The position numbers were made by a program, and so were the translations under genes. DNA of 64,000 bases from Salinicoccus halitifaciens. Its GTDB lineage: Bacteria > Bacillota > Bacilli > Staphylococcales > Salinicoccaceae. The notes under the pieces are model-generated. The model did no database searches. It had not been told where the DNA came from and was given only the letters and a program-made list of their open reading frames with translations. This document shows, piece by piece, positions 23,105-31,578 of the stretch (positions are counted from its first letter, which is position 1; each line of letters opens with the position of its first letter). The DNA lies in assembly GCF_021026095.1 (NCBI RefSeq), contig NZ_JAJNCU010000004.1, positions 55,888-119,887 on the forward strand. Reading direction: 5' to 3'.

Positions 23105-25766
23105 ATGGCCGGTCACGGTGTTCATGATCGCCTTTGCAATACTGACTTACATATTTTCCCCCGACCTGACCCAGCTTGCCGCCGAAAAGGGCGACGTCCA
23201 GTTATCCGACGACCAGCCGAGTGAGCAGGCGCGCCAGTTTTTGGAAAAGCACGGGCAGGATATTGAAATGATGTCGCTTGTCCTCGAGTTTGACGGCGGG
23301 GTGTCGGAAAACCAGCAGGACATCGAATCCTACATCAACGAGCTTGAGAATTTCGAGGATATCGATAATGTGATGAATCCTTTTGAATTCAGCGACGGCA
23401 TCCAGGAAAACTTCATCAATGAAGATACCGGCGTCATGATGATTCCGATGGAATACACGGGTGATGAAAATGTGATCCTCGAAGCTGCAAGCGACATCGA
23501 GGCATTGAACCCGACATCGGCCGAAACATCCATCACCTCCAATGAGCTGGTTCAGAGGACGCTTGAAGAGGACGCCATGAACGGCATACAGACGACCGAG
23601 ACTTTCACCGTCATCATCGTCCTTGCGGTCCTCCTCCTCATGTTCCGGTCGGTCGTCACACCTTTAGTGCCGGTCCTGGTGGTCGGTGTTTCATACCTGA
23701 TCGGGCAGTCGTTCGTCGCATGGTTCGTCGAATGGCTCGGCTTCCCCATCTCCCCGCAGACACAGAGCTTTCTGATCGTCATACTGTTCGGGGTCGGGAC
23801 AGACTACTGCATACTTTTATTGAACCGCTTCAAGGAAGAACTGCTGAACAACGATAAGCACCAGGCGACACTGAACACTTTCAGGACCGGCGGCAAGACG
23901 GTCTTCATCAGCGGCATCTCGGGTGCGGTCGTGTTCGGTGTGCTCTACTTTGCGAACTTTGAAATCTACCGTTCGGCGGTCGGCGTGGCCATCGGAATGC
24001 TGTTCATGCTGCTGTCGATATTCACACTGCTGCCGATACTCATGTCACTGCTCGGCAAATACATTTTCTGGCCGAGCATCAAAAACATCGAGACGAAGGA
24101 AAGCAGGATCTGGAAGCTGTTCGGGACGTTCTCGATCAAACACCCGACACGCATCATCTTCTCGGTGGTCGCTGTCCTGATCGTGCTGTCATTCTTCTAC
24201 GATGATGAAGTGAGCTACGACTCGATCAGCGAACTGGATGATTCCTACTCCGCAGTCCATGCGACGAATGTGGTGAGTGACAGTTTTGACGAGGGGGTCA
24301 TCTTCCCGATACAGGTCATCCTGTCCGACGGGGATAATCTGGTCAATGATGAAACCATGACACGCATCGAGTCGGTTGCGGATACCGTGAGCAAAGTCGA
24401 TGGTGTGAAGGAAGTCCAGACGGTGACACGGCCGACAGGCGACGTCATCGAGGAACTTTCGGTAAGATACCAGCTGGACGAAGCCGAATCGGGCATGACT
24501 GAAATCGCCGACGGCATGGAAGAAATGACCGGGGGACTCGAAGAGATATCCGGCAATCTGACGGAAATCAGCGAGGAGACCGGCGGTGCCGATATGGGCG
24601 GCGGAGATCTCGGTGAATTATCGGCCGGCCTGGATGAGCTTGGTGAGGGCATATCAGACATCAGCCAGTATATGACGATGACCGGGGATGTCGAAGGTGC
24701 TGCAGCCCAGCTTGAAGAAGTTCAGGGCGGGCTGTCGGAAATGTCCGCCCAGGTGGAAGCGGCAAACGAAGAGATGCTGACTCAGCAGGAGGCGGCTGCC
24801 ACCCAGATGTCCGAACTCTCAAACGGTCTGTCGGAAATGGCGTCAGGCATCGACGAGATCAATGACGGCATGGAAGAAACCATCAACGGGATGGATGAAA
24901 TCCAGACGCTCCTATCAGAAATCACGGATAATGAAGCCGTCGATCATACAGGCGCGAACGTACCCCAGCAATTCATGGAGTCCGACGAACTTGAAAGTGC
25001 AATCGACCAGTACAGTTTTGCAGATGACACCGCAATCAACCTGAATGTCATACTCGACGGTGATCCATACAGCCATCAGGCGATGGATGTGCTTGATGAG
25101 GTCGAGTTCACCGTCAACAGCGAACTGGAACGCCTTGAGCTGAATGAAGTCGACAGCTATTTCTCGGGCGTCACCAGCATGAACAGGGACCTTGATCAGA
25201 TCACCACCGATGACTACACTTATGTCGTAACAATTTTCGTCATCACTTTATTCGTGATACTCGCGGTGCTGTTCAGGTCGTTCATCCTGCCAATCATCAT
25301 GATCGGTTCGATTTTCGTCACCTACTTCGCCTCTGTCAGCATGACCCAGTGGATTCTCGGCTGGTTCGGCATAGAGCAGCTGAACTGGGCAGTGCCGTTC
25401 TTCAGCCTGATCATATTTGCAGCACTCGGCATCGACTACTCGATATTCATCATCGACAGATTCAGGGAAGAGGTCGTGACACACAGCATCAAAGATTCAG
25501 TTGAAATTGCGATCAGGAAGATGGGCTCTGTGGTCATAACGGCCGTGATCATCCTGTCCGGTACATTCGCAGCACTCTACCCATCCGGCATCGTCATCCT
25601 GGTGCAGGTGACCAGCATCATCATATTCGCACTGCTGTTTTACGCATTCGTCGTCCTGCCGCTGCTCGTGCCCGCACTGCTCGTCACATTCAAGCGCGGC
25701 AACTGGTGGCCGTTCAAAATGCCGGGCGGCGAGGAAAGACATGCGAAGTTTAAAGACGAAGAATAA
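23082..25766 (+). CDS. MMPL/RND-type exporter
   Basis: An 894-residue RND-superfamily protein with two repeats, each one helix, a large extracellular domain and five helices (helix clusters near residues 165-330 and 720-880). Typical MMPL segments LFGVGTDYCILLLNRF and AALGIDYSIFIIDRF carry the charged residues of the proton relay. The second extracellular domain (about residues 470-620) is a long, Glu/Met/Gly-rich series with repeated IxEMxxGLxE units likely to form coiled coil. MMPL proteins of Gram-positives export lipids, fatty acids or siderophores. ATG start with GGAGGAAGAG; overlaps marR by 23 bp. Confidence 0.9.
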   Translation: MKHILKFKWPVTVFMIAFAILTYIFSPDLTQLAAEKGDVQLSDDQPSEQARQFLEKHGQDIEMMSLVLEFDGGVSENQQDIESYINELENFEDIDNVMNPFEFSDGIQENFINEDTGVMMIPMEYTGDENVILEAASDIEALNPTSAETSITSNELVQRTLEEDAMNGIQTTETFTVIIVLAVLLLMFRSVVTPLVPVLVVGVSYLIGQSFVAWFVEWLGFPISPQTQSFLIVILFGVGTDYCILLLNRFKEELLNNDKHQATLNTFRTGGKTVFISGISGAVVFGVLYFANFEIYRSAVGVAIGMLFMLLSIFTLLPILMSLLGKYIFWPSIKNIETKESRIWKLFGTFSIKHPTRIIFSVVAVLIVLSFFYDDEVSYDSISELDDSYSAVHATNVVSDSFDEGVIFPIQVILSDGDNLVNDETMTRIESVADTVSKVDGVKEVQTVTRPTGDVIEELSVRYQLDEAESGMTEIADGMEEMTGGLEEISGNLTEISEETGGADMGGGDLGELSAGLDELGEGISDISQYMTMTGDVEGAAAQLEEVQGGLSEMSAQVEAANEEMLTQQEAAATQMSELSNGLSEMASGIDEINDGMEETINGMDEIQTLLSEITDNEAVDHTGANVPQQFMESDELESAIDQYSFADDTAINLNVILDGDPYSHQAMDVLDEVEFTVNSELERLELNEVDSYFSGVTSMNRDLDQITTDDYTYVVTIFVITLFVILAVLFRSFILPIIMIGSIFVTYFASVSMTQWILGWFGIEQLNWAVPFFSLIIFAALGIDYSIFIIDRFREEVVTHSIKDSVEIAIRKMGSVVITAVIILSGTFAALYPSGIVILVQVTSIIIFALLFYAFVVLPLLVPALLVTFKRGNWWPFKMPGGEERHAKFKDEE

Positions 25767-25816
25767 CGGGTATATTTACAAGACTCGAATTTAAAGAGGA
25801 AATGAGGAATAAAGAT

Positions 25817-26059
25817 ATGCCATCACAAAAAAGTGCAGGCGTTGCTGCTGTTTTAAGCTTCTTCATCAACGGCCTCGGCCAAATATACAACGGCCAGTTT
25901 TTCAAAGGCATCATGCTGATCATCATACAGGCGATCAACGGATTTTTAATGACGATACTCATCGGTTACATCTTCTTCCCGATCGTATGGTTGTTTGCAG
26001 TGATAGATGCATACAGAAGTGCCAATAAGATCAACGAAAGAAATAACCGCAGATATTAG
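25817..26059 (+). CDS. Small TM2-like membrane protein
   Basis: An 80-residue protein with two hydrophobic helices. The first contains AAVLSFFINGLGQIYNGQ, a pattern of small TM2/DUF5683-like proteins (Gly-x-Gly-Q-x-Y-N-G), followed by FFKGIMLIII; the second ends in the VIDAYRSAN motif typical of TM2-like tails. Function is unknown; membrane-stress or envelope roles have been suggested for related families. ATG 25817 has GAGG nine bases upstream; ATG 25802 is also possible with AAAGAGGA close by. It lies 50 bp after the MMPL gene and ends at a terminator, so it may be its third cistron. Confidence 0.7.
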   Translation: MPSQKSAGVAAVLSFFINGLGQIYNGQFFKGIMLIIIQAINGFLMTILIGYIFFPIVWLFAVIDAYRSANKINERNNRRY

Positions 26060-26072
26060 ATTTTGAGATTGG

Positions 26073-26097
26073 GACCGGCAGAAGCCGGTCTTTTTTA
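26073..26097 (+). terminator. Intrinsic terminator
   Basis: GACCGGC-AGAA-GCCGGTC hairpin followed by six Ts, 13 bp after the TM2-like gene. Confidence 0.85.
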
Positions 26098-26193
26098 TTT
26101 TATGTTTTTCGGAGTGTCCCGGCCAGAAGATGTCTTAGATGAAGCTGGCAGGATAATGTTCCGGGGGGGATGGATTACGGTCATATCTCGGCT

Positions 26194-26495
26194 CAAACGT
26201 TTAGTTAGGTGAAATATCAGAGACATCTAAACGGCAGTGGCACCCAAACGTTTAGTTAGAAGAAATATCAGAGACATCTAAACGGTAAAGGTCTCCAAAC
26301 GTTTAGTTATATGAAATATCAGAGACATCTAAACGGCAGTGGCCTCCAAGCGTTTAGTTAGACGAAATATCAGAGACATCTAAACGGCAGCGGCACCCAA
26401 ACGTTTAGTTAGAAGAAATATCAGAGACATCTAAACATCAGTGGTCTCCAAGCGTTTAGTTAGACGAACTATCAGACCCATCTGAACAGAGCCCC
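26194..26495. repeat. Six tandem 51-bp noncoding repeats with inverted arms
   Basis: Five full units start at 26194, 26245, 26296, 26347 and 26398, and a degraded sixth starts at 26449. Each begins CAAACGTTTAGTTA or CAAGCGTTTAGTTA, contains GAAATATCAGAGACAT and, in units 1-4, closes with CTAAACG, the inverse of CGTTTAG near its start. Unit 5 has CTAAACA and unit 6 CTGAACA, so the array decays rightward. All six reading frames contain stops within the unit. It occupies most of the 509 bp between convergent genes ending at 26059 and 26569; the rest (26098-26193 and 26496-26568) shows nothing recognisable. Confidence 0.95.
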
Positions 26496-26568
26496 GATAC
26501 TCCTCCGCCATAAAAGGACAAAAAAATGTCCACCCGCCAGCGGTATACGCTATGGGTGAACATTAATT

Positions 26569-27942
26569 TTATATGAGTGTCTTTGCGAGTCCGATCTGCT
26601 GCTTCACCGCTTCGGTGGCGGTGCCGCCGTAGCTCACGCGGCGGTCGACGACAGTCTTAGGTGATAATACGTCGTAAATGTCATCTTCGATCAGGCTGTT
26701 CGCTTCCTTGAATTCATCGATGCTCAAATCTTTCAGGTACCGGCTGCTGTTGATGCACTTCAGCACAAGCTTCCCGACGACTTCATGCGCCTCCCTGAAA
26801 GGTACATCCTTTTCAACGAGATAATCCGCCAGTTCGGTTGCATTGGAGAAGTCTTCATTGATCGTCTGTTCGAGCCTTTCCTCATTCACGCTCATCGTGT
26901 CGATCATGCCGTTCATGATCTTCAGCGAGCCGAGGACGGTGGTGATGGCATCAAAGAGGCCTTCTTTATCCTCCTGCATGTCTTTGTTGTATGTGAGCGG
27001 CAGCCCCTTGACCAGCATCAGCATGGACATCAGTGCACCTGTCGTGCGCCCGGTCTTCCCGCGGATGAGTTCCGCCATATCCGGGTTCTTCTTCTGGGGC
27101 ATCATCGAACTGCCCGTTGTGAATGTATCGCTCAGAGTGACGAATTTCGCCTCTTCACTCATCCAGAAAATGATTTCTTCAGAAATCCTCGACATATGGA
27201 TCATCACGAGGTTGATGTTCGACAACGTCTCGATGATGTAATCCCTGTCGCTGACCGCATCCATGCTGTTATGGTAGAGGTCGCTGAAGCCGAGGGCTTC
27301 CTGCGTCATCTCCCTGTCGATGTCAAACGTCGTTCCGCTGATCGCCCCTGCGCCGAGCGGTGAGACATCAATACGCTTCAAAGCATCCTGCATGCGCGCC
27401 TTGTCCCTGTTGAACATCCAGAAATAAGCCATCATATGATGGGAGAATAAAATCGGCTGGGCCCTTTGCAGATGCGTATAGCCCGGCATGATCACATGGA
27501 TGTTCTCTTCGGCAATCCTGATGATCGTACGCTGCAGTTCTTCAATGGATTCGATGATCTCTTCGACACGCGCTTTTACATAGAGGTGCATATCCGTCGC
27601 GATCTGATCATTCCTGCTGCGCCCGGTGTGGAGCTTGCCGCCGACCGGACCGACGATTTGCGTCAGGGCATGTTCGACATTCATATGGATGTCTTCATGC
27701 GTGACGTCCCATTCGATATTGCCTTTATCAGCTTCCTCTTTCACTTTGTGCAGGCCGTCCACGATGATGTCCTTATCTTCTTCGCTGATGATGCCGCACT
27801 TGGCGAGCATTTCCGCATGGGCGATGCTCCCTTTTATATCCAGGTCGAGAAGCACTTTATCGAAATGGATGGAAGCGTTGAATTCTTCCACCCAGTCCAG
27901 TGCCTCGCCTGAAAACCTGCCTCCCCAGGCTTTCTTAGTCAT
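26569..27942 (-). CDS. argH: Argininosuccinate lyase
   Basis: A 457-residue fumarase/aspartase-superfamily enzyme that splits argininosuccinate to arginine and fumarate, the last arginine biosynthesis step. The signature [17 protein letters not shown] (about residues 273-289) holds the catalytic Ser loop; [13 protein letters not shown] and [10 protein letters not shown] are the other conserved blocks. MMPQ instead of the usual IMPQ is a mild change. The start codon lies eight bases inside argG, so translation is coupled. Confidence 0.95.
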   Translation of the reverse strand: MTKKAWGGRFSGEALDWVEEFNASIHFDKVLLDLDIKGSIAHAEMLAKCGIISEEDKDIIVDGLHKVKEEADKGNIEWDVTHEDIHMNVEHALTQIVGPVGGKLHTGRSRNDQIATDMHLYVKARVEEIIESIEELQRTIIRIAEENIHVIMPGYTHLQRAQPILFSHHMMAYFWMFNRDKARMQDALKRIDVSPLGAGAISGTTFDIDREMTQEALGFSDLYHNSMDAVSDRDYIIETLSNINLVMIHMSRISEEIIFWMSEEAKFVTLSDTFTTGSSMMPQKKNPDMAELIRGKTGRTTGALMSMLMLVKGLPLTYNKDMQEDKEGLFDAITTVLGSLKIMNGMIDTMSVNEERLEQTINEDFSNATELADYLVEKDVPFREAHEVVGKLVLKCINSSRYLKDLSIDEFKEANSLIEDDIYDVLSPKTVVDRRVSYGGTATEAVKQQIGLAKTLI

Positions 27943-29140
27943 TAATCTTTACTCCGTTATCAAGCATTGCCTTGACTTTCGTCGGCAGGCCGAAGATTTC
28001 GATGAAGCCGACTGAAGCGCCCTGGTCGAACGCGTCTTCTGAAGTGTAAGTCGCAAGCTTCTCATTGTAGAGGCTGTTCTCGGACTGACGTCCTGTGACG
28101 ATTACATTGCCTTTATAAAGTTCGAGACGGACATCCCCGTTCACGTCCTTCGCCATATCTTTCAACGTCTTCCTCAATGAATCGCTGAGCGGCGAGAACC
28201 ACAGACCGTTATAGATCTGTTCCGTATATTTCTGTTCGATGATCGGTCTGAAGTGTGCGATATCTTTCGTCAAAGTGATCGTTTCGAGATCGTGCTTCGC
28301 AGTCAGGATCACTGCCGCACCCGGTGTTTCGTAGATTTCCCTTGATTTGATGCCGACCAGTCTGTTCTCCACATGGTCGATGCGTCCAATACCGTGTGCA
28401 CCGGCGATATCATTCAATTTCAGGATGAGGTCATCCAGCTGGTAGCTGACGCCGTTTATTTTAGTCGGAAGGCCCGCTTCAAATGTCAATAAGATCTCTT
28501 CCGGCTCATCCTTTGCAGCTGTAGGATGGACCGTCAGATCATAAGCATCTTCAGGCGGCTGGTTCCAAGGGTTTTCAAGCACACCGCACTCGTTGCTTCT
28601 GCCCCATAAGTTCTGATCGATTGAATATGGTGAATCCAGATCCACAGGGATCGGCACGTTATTTTCCTTCGCGTATTCGATTTCCTCTTCACGGCTCCAA
28701 GTCCATTCCCTTACAGGTGCCAGCACTTTGATTGTTGGATCGAGCGCTTTGATGGCGACTTCGAAACGCACCTGGTCGTTCCCTTTGCCTGTACAGCCGT
28801 GTGCCACATAATCTGCATTTGCATCATGCGCCACTTCAACCAGCTTCTTGGAGATCAACGGTCTGCTGAGGGCGGAAACCAATGGATACTTGCCTTCATA
28901 CATGGAGTTGCCGTAAATTGCATAGCTTACGAATTCATTCGCGAATTCTTCTTTAGTGTCCAGTACATAACATTCGGAAGCACCCATGTCGAATGCCTTC
29001 TGTTTGATGTGGTCCAGGTCTTTCCCTTCACCCACATCCAGACATAATGCGACGACTTCGAATCCTTTATCGATGAACCACTTGATTGTAACACTTGTAT
29101 CTAAACCACCTGAATAAGCCAATACCACTTTTTCACTCAT
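27935..29140 (-). CDS. argG: Argininosuccinate synthase
   Basis: A 401-residue ATP-dependent ligase joining citrulline and aspartate. The PP-loop [10 protein letters not shown] begins at residue 7, followed by [13 protein letters not shown], the [13 protein letters not shown] nucleotide motif and the citrulline/aspartate-binding region. ATG 29140 has GAGGTG ten bases upstream. With argH this gives citrulline-to-arginine conversion; the upstream arginine genes are not in the window. A -10 and an ArgR-box-like sequence precede it. Confidence 0.95.
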   Translation of the reverse strand: MSEKVVLAYSGGLDTSVTIKWFIDKGFEVVALCLDVGEGKDLDHIKQKAFDMGASECYVLDTKEEFANEFVSYAIYGNSMYEGKYPLVSALSRPLISKKLVEVAHDANADYVAHGCTGKGNDQVRFEVAIKALDPTIKVLAPVREWTWSREEEIEYAKENNVPIPVDLDSPYSIDQNLWGRSNECGVLENPWNQPPEDAYDLTVHPTAAKDEPEEILLTFEAGLPTKINGVSYQLDDLILKLNDIAGAHGIGRIDHVENRLVGIKSREIYETPGAAVILTAKHDLETITLTKDIAHFRPIIEQKYTEQIYNGLWFSPLSDSLRKTLKDMAKDVNGDVRLELYKGNVIVTGRQSENSLYNEKLATYTSEDAFDQGASVGFIEIFGLPTKVKAMLDNGVKIND

Positions 29141-29192
29141 ATATAATACACCTCTACTATTTGATTTGAATCGTAATGATATACATACTAAC

Positions 29193-29230
29193 ATTATAAT
29201 AATTCTTTTTCAAGCATATTTATACAATAA
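29193..29230 (-). promoter_or_regulatory. argG promoter region with ARG-box-like sequence
   Basis: On the minus strand TATAAT occupies 29198-29193. Upstream, TTGTATAAATATGCTTGA (about 29228-29211) resembles half of an AhrC/ArgR operator (TGAAT-A/T-rich-ATTCA type) and would cover the -35 position, where no good SigA hexamer is seen. Arginine repression is therefore plausible. Confidence 0.3.
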
Positions 29231-29315
29231 AATTAATATTTACTGAAAAAGGGCTTTCATCCGGTGCCTGCGAATTTTTTATCCGTTTTATTCGTGTTAC
29301 AATTAGAGCAAAGGA

Positions 29316-29843
29316 GTGATTCATATCGAAATTTTCGGTTTGTTTGCAGGACTTGTTGCCCTCGGCATCATCGTACTGATATTCATAGCCGCTCTTGGCC
29401 TGATCAAATGGCTGCTGCAGGGTTATTTCCTCTTCAGGATAGCTGAAAGGAAGAATCTTGATATACCGTTGCTTTCATTTGTACCGTTCGGGACTTTTTA
29501 CGTGGCCGGCCAGGAGTTTGACGGCAATGTCTTTCAAAAAGGCAGCTTCAACCCGAAACATCTCGGGCTGATCTTCGCCATCACAGGCCTTGTCGTTTAT
29601 TTCCTCGGACTGTCCATCGGGGATATCGCGATTTCCTACCTGCTTATGGAATCCATCATATTCATCGGCATATTCAATGCATACACCCGTAACATCGGTG
29701 TAGCGATACTGCTCGCTTTACTGAATGTATTGACTGCAGGTATCGCGGCGATCGTCGTGCTCTTCCTCTATCACCGCAAGCTTTCAAAAACATTCAATGA
29801 TCCGGTGGACACGGATGATGTTGATCAGCACAGGAATATCTGA
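29316..29843 (+). CDS. Unrecognised membrane protein with ambiguous start
   Basis: Up to 175 residues with about five hydrophobic helices, then a polar tail ending in acidic and His residues. The segment FRIAERKNLDIPLLSFVPFG between helices 1 and 2 resembles loops of DUF5684-like small membrane proteins, but I do not recognise the family with confidence. The start is odd: the only strong ribosome site, AAAGGAG, overlaps the GTG at 29316, so initiation may instead use ATT or ATC at 29319-29331, or TTG at 29340. Monocistronic, closed by a hairpin at 29851. Confidence 0.6.
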   Translation: MIHIEIFGLFAGLVALGIIVLIFIAALGLIKWLLQGYFLFRIAERKNLDIPLLSFVPFGTFYVAGQEFDGNVFQKGSFNPKHLGLIFAITGLVVYFLGLSIGDIAISYLLMESIIFIGIFNAYTRNIGVAILLALLNVLTAGIAAIVVLFLYHRKLSKTFNDPVDTDDVDQHRNI

Positions 29844-29850
29844 TTTAAAT

Positions 29851-29872
29851 GAGCCTGAGGGCTCTTTTTTAT
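29851..29872 (+). terminator. Intrinsic terminator
   Basis: GAGCC-TGAG-GGCTC short hairpin followed by six Ts. Confidence 0.7.
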
Positions 29873-29892
29873 CGTCTGAACCGGATACTGAT

Positions 29893-29917
29893 GTTTAATT
29901 ATATCCATGATGGGAAT
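29893..29917 (+). promoter_or_regulatory. SigB-type promoter of the YflT gene
   Basis: GTTTAA (29893-29898), 13-base spacer and GGGAAT (29912-29917), 47 bases before the ATG. The consensus for SigB of Bacillales is GTTTAA-N12-14-GGGTAT, so eleven of twelve hexamer bases match, and the downstream gene belongs to a known SigB-dependent family. Confidence 0.7.
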
Positions 29918-29964
29918 ACTAATATTGGATTTGAAATCAACAATAAACATCGGAGGAGATAATT

Positions 29965-30318
29965 ATGGCTAAACCATTTATCAAAGGTTATAAAGATGAT
30001 GAAAAGTTGCAGGAAGACATTAAAAAACTGCAATCGAAAGATATCAGCAAAGATGATATTTATGTGATTTCACACGACGATGAACGTACGAAGCGCATTG
30101 CCAAAAATGCGGATGCGAGCACAATCGGTGCAAGCGAAATGGGCATCACCGGTGCAGTGAAAGGCACATTCACCAAAAAAGGCGATCAGCTGAGAGCCCA
30201 GCTTGAAGGCATCGGTTTCTCTGAAAACGAAGCAGAGAACTATGAGTCTGAAATGGACAGAGGCACAGTTTTCCTGATTGTCACAAACAATGAAAACGTT
30301 GAAAGCAAATTGGCATAA
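29965..30318 (+). CDS. General stress protein, YflT/GSP17M family
   Basis: A 117-residue soluble protein. The N-terminal FIKGYKDDEKLQEDIKKL and the DIYVISHDDERTKRIAKNAD segment match the YflT domain (heat-induced GSP17M). The C-terminal half, GMTG-like GITGAVKGTF followed by LEGIGFSENEAENYESEM, is also family-typical. B. subtilis YflT and several staphylococcal relatives are induced by general stress through SigB; the biochemical role is unknown. A near-consensus SigB promoter lies upstream and GGAGGAGA is the ribosome site. Confidence 0.88.
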   Translation: MAKPFIKGYKDDEKLQEDIKKLQSKDISKDDIYVISHDDERTKRIAKNADASTIGASEMGITGAVKGTFTKKGDQLRAQLEGIGFSENEAENYESEMDRGTVFLIVTNNENVESKLA

Positions 30319-30333
30319 TTAATGCTCATGATT

Positions 30334-30364
30334 GGGCCGGACATCAAATGTCCGGCCCTTTTTC
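30334..30364. terminator. Bidirectional intrinsic terminator
   Basis: GGGCCGGACA-TCAAA-TGTCCGGCCC perfect hairpin with T-run, between convergent genes. Confidence 0.88.
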
Positions 30365-30381
30365 ATTTCCTTTAAAGCTGA

Positions 30382-31488
30382 TCACTTCACTTTTAAAATC
30401 GACTGATAAATGATTTCAGAGCCGTTTTCCAGTGCATCATGATCGAATGTCATATCCGGATGATGGAGGCCCGGTTTCAGATTGCACCCAAGCCCAATCA
30501 TGGCCCCTTTCAGTCCAGGGTATTTCACGGTGTAGTAATGGAAATCATCCCCGCCGGTCGTCGTGATCGGCTCCATCAGGTTTTCTTCACCCAGCGCTTC
30601 GATGATGCCTTCCCTTAAGAACTGTATCGCGTCTTCATTGCTCTCACTCGCGACGATGCTTGAAAATTCCTGATCTTTAATGGATACGCCGTAAAAATCT
30701 TCGACATACTCCAGTATTTTGAATACGCGGTTTTTCAGGTTATCCATCTCTTCATTCGTCTGTGCGCGCAGGTCGATGCCGCATTCTGCAATGCCGGGGA
30801 TGATGTTCAGGGATTTCCCGCCCGAGATGAACTTCGTCATCTTGACTGATGAAGGGATGACCGGGTTGATATGGATCTTGGAGAGCATATTGACGATATC
30901 CGCCCCAATCTCAATCGCATTATGGTTCAGGTGCGGACGGGCGCCGTGGGCATCCTCACCGACTATTCTGAACTGGAGGGTCGCGGCCGAGCCATGCTCG
31001 ATGCTCGGTGATGCTTCACCCATCGCCGCCTCCTCTATCGGCCGGAGATGGATGCCGAAGAGGTAATCCAAGTCTTCTATGATCCCCTCCTCCGCAACGG
31101 CAAGCGCCCCGGTGCCGAGTTCCTCGGCAGGCTGGAAGATGAACCTCACGCCCCGTGAGTCCAAAGCTTCATGATCTTTAAGCTTCAGCATCGCCCCGAC
31201 CACCATGCCGGTATGCGCATCATGGCCGCATGAATGATTCGCACGCTTCACCCCGTCCACTTCCTGATAAAGTGCATCGATATCCGCACGCACGCCGATT
31301 TTCGGATGATTGCCATCAAAAGTGCCCATGTCGCAGTATAAGCCGGTGATATTTTTAAATTTCACCGGATTGAAGCCTTCCCCTTTTAAATACTCGAATA
31401 TATAATCCGTCGTTTCGTACTCCTCATTGCTCAGTTCCGGATTTTCATGGATATGGTGGAACACTTCAAGAATTTTTTCAGTACTCAT
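30382..31488 (-). CDS. M20-family amidohydrolase
   Basis: A 368-residue metallohydrolase of the M20D group (hippurate, IAA-amino acid and N-acyl-amino acid hydrolases). Metal-site motifs: GVRADIDAL, NHSCGHDAHTGM (the Cys-Gly-His-Asp typical of M20D), FQPAEELGTGA (catalytic Glu pair) and the late GGDDFHYY. The lid domain lies between about residues 180 and 290. ATG 31488 has AAGGA eight bases upstream. It is divergent from a YfcC-type transporter and an N-acylamino acid racemase-like gene, which points to N-acyl-L-amino acids as substrates. Confidence 0.9.
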   Translation of the reverse strand: MSTEKILEVFHHIHENPELSNEEYETTDYIFEYLKGEGFNPVKFKNITGLYCDMGTFDGNHPKIGVRADIDALYQEVDGVKRANHSCGHDAHTGMVVGAMLKLKDHEALDSRGVRFIFQPAEELGTGALAVAEEGIIEDLDYLFGIHLRPIEEAAMGEASPSIEHGSAATLQFRIVGEDAHGARPHLNHNAIEIGADIVNMLSKIHINPVIPSSVKMTKFISGGKSLNIIPGIAECGIDLRAQTNEEMDNLKNRVFKILEYVEDFYGVSIKDQEFSSIVASESNEDAIQFLREGIIEALGEENLMEPITTTGGDDFHYYTVKYPGLKGAMIGLGCNLKPGLHHPDMTFDHDALENGSEIIYQSILKVK

Positions 31489-31578
31489 CAAAAATTCCTT
31501 TCCAAAATTATTTGTATTATCAAACTATTATACTTAATATATACTTATGCAATTTTAAATTCAATACGGAGGGATAAT

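Noticed and set aside
26194..26495. Reading the 51-bp array as a CRISPR
   Set aside because: The whole unit including the would-be spacer is conserved between copies, period is short and no cas genes are near.
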